Source: Cutaneotrichosporon cavernicola (Eukaryota > Basidiomycota > Tremellomycetes > Trichosporonales > Trichosporonaceae). From it: a DNA stretch of 64,000 nt. The DNA lies in contig NC_083396.1 in NCBI RefSeq assembly GCF_030864355.1, positions 62,001 to 126,000 on the forward strand. The letters run 5' to 3'. Below, piece after piece: positions 58,949 through 64,000 of this stretch; within the stretch, counting starts at the first letter, position 1, and every line of letters starts with the position of its first letter. The translations under genes and the position numbers were made by a program. The notes beneath the pieces are model-generated. The model did no database searches. It saw only the letters and a program-made list of their open reading frames with translations, and was not told where the DNA came from.

Positions 58949-60032
58949 ATGAGCGCAACTGGAACAGCGTCCCCCGCCCCATCGGCGGCCCCCATCTCGC
59001 CACCAGCCAACTCGAAGACGTGAGCAGCCTCAGCCCCTTTCCCTCAGCTCCCCAACGCTCCAACGTCCAGCTGACGCCAGATCCTTCGCTTCCAGCCTCC
59101 AGGAGTACATCTTCAACACCGGCTTCTGCGGGCAGCAGTACGCCGACATCCAGGTCGTCTTCTTCAACACGTCGCTCAAGCTACACCGATGTGTGTCCGC
59201 TACTAGCCCCTCGATGTAAGCTGACGGCAGTGATCCTCGCGCGCAGCCCGTACCTTGCGCACCTGATCCTGTCCCTCATGCCCGGGAGCACGCTCCAACT
59301 GGCGTTTACAGACGGGAATATCACTGAGGAGGTGGGTCGTCTCATCTACTGGATACCTTTGGAAACTGACGCTCAGGCCGTGTACATTGCCCTGCAACAC
59401 CTGTACAGTACGTGCCGAGCTGAACCAATTGCGGCGAGCTGATCCCAGGCCCGGCGCCGGAACATGTGAACGAGGGTAACGCGCGCGCGGTCCTCGCTGC
59501 GGCTCACCTCTTCGGCGAGGCCGACCTCGCTGATGTGGCATACGCGGCCGTTGCGTCTGCCATCTCGGCGGCCAACGTGGGAGAGTACATCCAGTGGGTC
59601 GGGATATCGCCGGCTGCCAATGGCAACGGCTTTGCCTTTGGGAGTACCGGCTACGACGGCGAGTACGGCAACTACTCTGCCCGCCTGAGACAGGACGTGC
59701 TCGACTTCCTGCTCCGCTCGCTGCCTGACCACATCAAGGCCGCGCCAGAAGGTACGCTGGCGACCGACCCGCGACTGCTTGCCGCCTACGTGCCCCTCCC
59801 CTTCGACCTGTTCAAGCAGTGTGTCGAGAGCCCCGACCTCCCCATCCCCTTCATGCAGGACCGATTTTCGTTCGCCAAGCGCGCGATTACCGCGAGGAAA
59901 AAGGCCGGGGGGGCGGGCCAGTTCGAGGAGAGCGCCGTGCTTGCGCTCAAGGACGACGGCGACGGCATGGCTGTGCATATTACCCGCAGGCCCAAGCGCA
60001 GCCGTGCCGCACTGTGGAAGGTGGAGGGATAG
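58949..60032 (+). CDS. BTB/POZ domain protein
   Basis: This is a protein of about 300 aa beginning MSATGTASPAPSAAP at 58949, in five exons. The BTB fold is clear: SLQEYIFNTGFCGQQYADIQ, VVFFNTSLKLHRLILARSPY, LAHLILSLMPGSTLQLAF, then EEAVYIALQHLYSPAPEHV and a helical back-BTB part (NARAVLAAAHLFGEADLADV). Introns lie near 59020-59078, 59191-59230, 59331-59375 and 59408-59448, all with GT-AG ends. The exon coding AVYIALQHLY is about 31 nt. BTB proteins often dimerise or act as Cullin-3 adaptors, but no second domain (kelch, MATH, zinc finger) is present, so the role here is open. The stop lies only 28 bp from that of convergent HAT1. Confidence 0.82.
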
Positions 60033-60060
60033 GTCGCATCTGCATAACATCTATACTTGG

Positions 60061-61472
60061 CTAGTGGAACGTCATCTTAAGCAGGCGATCGTAGTCTTCC
60101 ACGACCGACTCGTACGTTTTGGCGAGTGCTTCTTTCCGCTCCTCAGGTGTCATCGTCGAGAGCATTTCCTGCCGTCAGCTGTCTGTGGGTGGACTTTGCA
60201 GCTCTCAAACCCACGTAGTTGAAGCGGAACAACCGTGACTTGACTTGGAGACGGTACGCGCGCACCTTGGCCGGGTCCTTGCGATCCAGCTGGCGCAGCA
60301 GCAGCATCTCAAGTAGGCGGTCAAACTGCCGCTGGGCAATCTTGTACTTTTGGCGCAACCCTGCCTCCCAGGCACATCTGCTGCCGCGCTTGTCGGCGCC
60401 AACCCCCTCAAGGAACATTGGGTCGTCCGGCACGCCCTCTTTGACGAGGAAGCGCAGATCGTTTCGGTCGCGCAGGTCCTCGAACGCCTCGGCTGGGTCC
60501 TCGACCGTGAGCTCGGCGACGTCAGGCCGGCCAAGCATGTACTCGAAGAGCGCGTTGTACAAATGTGACCCGTGCCCGACATGCTCGTACGGCGGGAGGA
60601 TGACGAACTGGCTCAGGCGCAAGCGGATCTGGTCGGGGTAGTGCCAGAACGGATACACGGACGTGTAACCGACAAAGTGGTAGGTGTACCCGCCAGCTGC
60701 GCGCTTTCGGCGCTCGAACCTGCTGTCAGCTGTCTCAGGAAGCTCTAGCTCACAGAGTGAAGAATTCCCACGCGTCCTCATCCTCCTGGATATAGCTCCC
60801 GCCCTCGATGTAGAGCAGAAGAAACACCTGCATACGCCGGTGGTACTCGCGGAACCCGGGCGTGTCCCATGTCGTCTGGTGTCAGCTTTGGCAAAGGTCA
60901 GTGGTAAGCTCACATGGTACACCTCGAACACAACCGCGTTGTCATCATCTGGAGACAGTGCGGCGTCGCCATTCGCCTTCCCTTTCCCCTTGGCTGTCGC
61001 AGCCGCCCGCGTGTAACTAGCAATCTTCTCCCCGCACGGCGTGAACTCGGCGTCCGCTTCCACAGTGGCCTCAAACGCCGTCGAGCTCTTGGTATAATCG
61101 GGAGGGATGAACTTGAACAACTCGCTCTCGATGTTATCCGCCGGCGTGTCCTCGCTCTCGATCTTCTCATCATAACTAATCTCGAGGAACTGCTTCAAGC
61201 TCCCACTCGCAAAGTGTAACTGTCGTCAGCCCAACCATAATTAGAGGATACCTTGATAGAGAGATCACGGTAACCGAATATCTTCTCCTGATCCCCGAAG
61301 ATGGGGTACGTAAAGGTCGGGTGGAAGGGTTCGACAGCGACACGGTCCGCACCGACCAGGAGGGCGTCGTCGGCTTCGGTGCGCACTGGGTCAGCCTGGT
61401 CTGGAGAGGGGTCTTACCGAGCTGAAGCTCTAGGGCTTCGTTTGAGTCTGTGACCCAGTCTTCGTCGCTCAT
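60061..61472 (-). CDS. HAT1: Histone acetyltransferase type B catalytic subunit HAT1
   Basis: Hat1 acetylates newly made histone H4 (Lys5/Lys12) before chromatin assembly. It starts at 61472 (MSDEDWVTDSNEALELQL). The N-terminal Hat1 domain shows TFTYPIFGDQEKIFGYRDLS, and after a 32-nt intron LHFASGSLKQFLEISYDEK. Later blocks are TWDTPGFREYHRRMQVFLLL, YIEGGSYIQEDEDAWEFF, YHFVGYTSVYPFWHYPDQIR and the acetyl-CoA site FVILPPYEHVGHGSHLYNA, followed by ELTVEDPAEAFEDLRDRNDL (catalytic Glu region). A last small exon encodes TPEERKEALAKTYESVVEDY and stops at 60061. About 400 aa, matching the family. Within the acetyl-CoA loop the usual Q..G.G reads EHVGHG, a mild deviation. Confidence 0.95.
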
Positions 61473-61681
61473 GATGGATGGAAGGAGGGAGTCAAGTGGG
61501 AAGTGGGAAGTGAGAAGTGAGAAAGTGATGTGCGAGATGAGACGCGTTCCTGGATTCCTGTTGTCATCTTCGCCAAAGTGGAGGTCCAACATTACGGGAG
61601 GGTCAATTAAGTTTCATGTCAACTGAATGTAAACAAACAAACAAACACGGATCATTTTGGTCACCCAACACATACAATATC
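61473..61681. promoter_or_regulatory. Divergent promoter, HAT1 / coiled-coil gene
   Basis: 209 bp between divergent starts. A short AAAC repeat (AAACAAACAAAC) lies at about 61631-61645, just before the coiled-coil gene start. Confidence 0.55.
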
Positions 61682-63402
61682 ATGGACACGCCACCAAGCC
61701 GCTCAACCCGCCGTAGGCTACATGCCGACACAGCCAGCTTGTCTCCTGCTCACATTTCTGAGGACGGAGATGGAGCTGGTACGCCGGGTCCAACGCGGGC
61801 ACGCATCGCCAATCTTGAGAAGCAAGTACAGGAGCTCGTGAGGAAGTACCAGGCCGAGCAGGTGAGTTCCCCACGTAAGTCGCTGACGATAGAGGAAAGT
61901 CGAAGCGAATGCTCGCGAGAAGGAGCGCCTCGCCGATGATTGGACGGACGAGCGCGCACTTCTACGACACCAACTCGAGCTGGAGGGTGCACGGACAGCC
62001 AAGCTCCGATCGCAGGCCGAGTCTGTCCAGCTGCGCGCCGAACTCAACCGCGACGAGGTGAGCTGCGCCGTCCTCCTTATCTGACCGTCAGGTATACCTC
62101 CTAGCGGCTGTGGCGGCACAGAAGGCTGCGCTGGCGTCGGCGGATGACGAGTGGGCAGCCCTTGAAGCTGAGATGGCAGCCCAGAAGACCAACGTTCAAC
62201 GGATTGCGAGCGACCATGCGCTTGCGCTCACCGAGAGCCGGGCTGCCGACCTCGAAGATGTAACAGCGAGGAAGGACGCGCGCATTGTGGCGCTTGAGGT
62301 GAGCTGTCGCTTCTGTTCTCTCAGCTGACACCAGGCCCAGCTCGAGGCAGCGAACACGAGCCTCGCACATCAGCGCGCAGCGGAGAGTCGGGCGCGTGTC
62401 TCGAGCGAACGCGAGGGCGAGGCTGTCGTGGCACTCGAGGAGCAGTTGGCGGAAAAGGCCGATGCCACCGCGGCTCTCGATGGACAGCTGAAGGAGTTGA
62501 GGGGCAAGCTCACCAAGCTCGAGGACGCCCACCGTGCACTGGTAGAGAAGGAAGCCGACGCACGCGCAGAGATCAAACGCCTCCAGGATGCCTCGTCAAA
62601 GAACACAGACAGCGGAGAGCAAGTCACTGAGCTCCGCGTCCAGCTCCGAGCCGCCAAGGCCGAGGCGTCCAAGCACGAGAAGGCAGCTGAGGCTGCTCGC
62701 GAGGAGGCCGAGGACACCAAGGCCGAGTACAAGGATGTCCTGAAGACGTTAAAGGACAAGTACCGCTCCGCCAAGGCGGAGACGGCTCGTCTCGCTGGCG
62801 TCGAGGAGGAGCTGGAGGCGCTCAAGGCTGCACCGCCGAAGAAGGCACCGAGGAAGAAGGCTACTCCCGTGGAGACGCCTGAGAAGCCCAAGAAGAAGGC
62901 CAAGGCTGTCACAGCCTCGCCGGATCCGTCGGACAAGCCCGCCAAGACGAGGAAGACGAGTCCGATAGCTGATGAATCTGAGGACGAGGCTCCGAAGAAG
63001 AAGGCACGCAAGTCGGTGCGTACACCAGCTGCTCAAAGGTATCGCCAAGCTGACAACAGAAACCCAAGCCGTTACAGGAGACGGAGGACAATGGTCAGTC
63101 GTCGCCGCCGGTCAAGAAACCCAAAGCGAAAGGCAAGGTCGCAGCAACGCCAGCCGACAGCGATGCGGAGACCCCAGCACCCGCTCCGCAGAAGAAGAAG
63201 AAACGCATTCTCGGTGGCGCGGCGCCAGCCTTCACATGGGACCCGATCTTGAACGTGCGTACTGTACATAGACTACAGCTCATGACAGAGCGGGGACGGC
63301 GTGATCCCCTCATTCCTCTCGCCCGTGTCGGGCAAGGGAGCGACAGGGACGATCCCGCGTGCGGGCTTTGGCGCGCTCAGCGCGCGCACAACAAGATTCT
63401 AG
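61682..63402 (+). CDS. Coiled-coil, Lys-rich protein of unknown function
   Basis: I do not recognise a family. It starts at 61682 (MDTPPSRSTRRRLHADTASL) and has about six exons with short introns. From residue about 35 to about 320 the sequence is nearly all heptad-like coiled coil (NLEKQVQELVRKYQAEQ, LEEQLAEKADATAALDGQLK, KTLKDKYRSAKAETARLAGV). Then follows a highly basic, disordered Lys/Pro tail (PKKAPRKKATPVETPEKPKK) with acidic breaks. The C-terminus returns to conserved-looking sequence: KKKRILGGAAPAFTWDPILN, then an intron of about 35 nt, then SGDGVIPSFLSPV and IPRAGFGALSART before the stop at 63402. The composition suggests a nuclear or cytoskeletal scaffold; this is inference. Confidence 0.72.
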
Positions 63403-63460
63403 TAGCTCTAGTATACATGGATAGACGGTTGCTTGGAGACAGACACAAGACTGAGGCACT

Positions 63461-64000
63461 TCATCCTTCGAACTTGAAGCGCTCACGTAGACGCTGCCCG
63501 TATTTGAACATGACGAATGGTGCGGGGATTGCGAGTGCCGCAAGCAGGCCGAGGAGTGTCGAACCCCAACCCCACCCTAGGTTGCGGTACATTGTCGGTG
63601 CGAAGATGGGGAGTACACAGGCGGTAACGGAACGCGCAAACGTCGCGCTTGCAGTGGCCGCAGCCGAGAACGGGAAGAAGGCGTCGACAAGATAATTCTG
63701 GCGTCAGATATGCCGATACAGTACCTACTTGGATCGAGTTGAAGGCCAGCATCAGGCCGTAGCAGGTCACGGCCTGACCCATCTGCGGTCCGATCCAGTG
63801 TGTGCGTCCAGCCGTCCAGCCAAAGATGAACAACCCTAGCGGCATAATACACATCCCGATAGCGGTGAGGACGAGCTTGTGTGAGCTTTTTCTCGTTTGT
63901 TTAAGAAACCTACGCGATATTCCGGTTGACCGGCCCCGCCATTCTTCTTGCTCAGTTTGCGGTAGATGCGGTCCTGCATCATCGCGGCCGTGAGTGCGCT
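63461..64000 (-). CDS. Major facilitator superfamily transporter, C-terminal part (cut by window end)
   Basis: Only the 3' part is in the window; the gene continues beyond 64000. Visible segments are a cytoplasmic loop DRIYRKLSKKNGGAGQPEYR, then an intron near 63870-63915, then helices MCIMPLGLFIFGWTAGR, QAVTCYGLMLAFNSIQ, after a short intron NYLVDAFFPFSAAATASATF, and LGWGWGSTLLGLLAALAIPA, ending KYGQRLRERFKFEG at 63461. The pattern matches the last three or four helices of 12-TM DHA1-type drug/polyamine proton antiporters. Substrate cannot be inferred. Confidence 0.85.

Overview
The window is fungal nuclear DNA. It looks basidiomycete, most like the Tremellomycetes and probably a Trichosporonales-type yeast. 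The grounds are gene-dense, GC-rich sequence with genes on both strands, and many very short GT-AG introns (about 30-70 nt, down to 30-31) whose branch-like CTGAC or CTAAC sits a few bases before the acceptor. Divergent promoters are pyrimidine-rich, and the proteins match dikaryotic fungal families. The lineage call is inference. No bacterial operons, CRISPR arrays or intact transposons were seen. Exon structures were worked out by hand from reading frames, splice signals and family conservation, without transcript data.

Layout, left to right. 0.2-2 kb: an unrecognised acidic protein behind a 29-bp tandem repeat. 2.2 kb: an intron-containing tRNA-Ser(UGA). 2.8-4.6 kb: a GT18 (Mgat5-like) glycosyltransferase. 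5.5-8.7 kb: an NRPS-like adenylation-carrier-reductase enzyme. 8.9-12.3 kb: VPS18. 12.7-13.6 kb: a degenerate RNase III-fold protein. 14-15.7 kb: splicing factor PRP3. 16-16.8 kb: complex I subunit NDUFA6. 16.9-19.8 kb: RAD3/XPD helicase. 20.1-20.9 kb: an unknown protein. 21-23.2 kb: a KAR9-like microtubule protein with a GAR-like tail. 24.8-26.4 kb: PKA regulatory subunit. 26.7-27.7 kb: ARFRP1/Arl3-type GTPase. 27.7-34.7 kb: a 7-kb stretch with no convincing gene. 34.7-36.8 kb: a velvet (VelB-like) regulator. 38.7-40.4 kb: SAD1/USP39. 40.6-42.8 kb: cap methyltransferase ABD1. 43.3-45.4 kb: PFS2/WDR33. 45.4-45.9 kb: TRM112. 46.2-46.8 kb: RPS20. 47-48.4 kb: flavin amine oxidase. 50-52.1 kb: ADA2. 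52.2-53.2 kb: EMC5. 53.9-55.9 kb: bZIP with a DUF3425-like region. 56-58.5 kb: YSH1/CPSF73. 58.9-60 kb: BTB protein. 60-61.5 kb: HAT1. 61.7-63.4 kb: coiled-coil basic protein. From 63.5 kb: an MFS transporter cut by the window end.

Most genes are housekeeping and there is no operon or clear biosynthetic cluster. Several act in one process: pre-mRNA processing (PRP3, SAD1, ABD1, PFS2, YSH1) and transcription/chromatin (RAD3, ADA2, HAT1). Signalling and development are represented by the PKA regulatory subunit, velvet and bZIP genes. The most distinctive sequence-level features are four tiny exons (6, 11, 12 and 21 nt) placed inside functionally critical motifs, a TRM112 3' splice site that does not fit the usual rule, and the long apparently non-coding block before the velvet gene.
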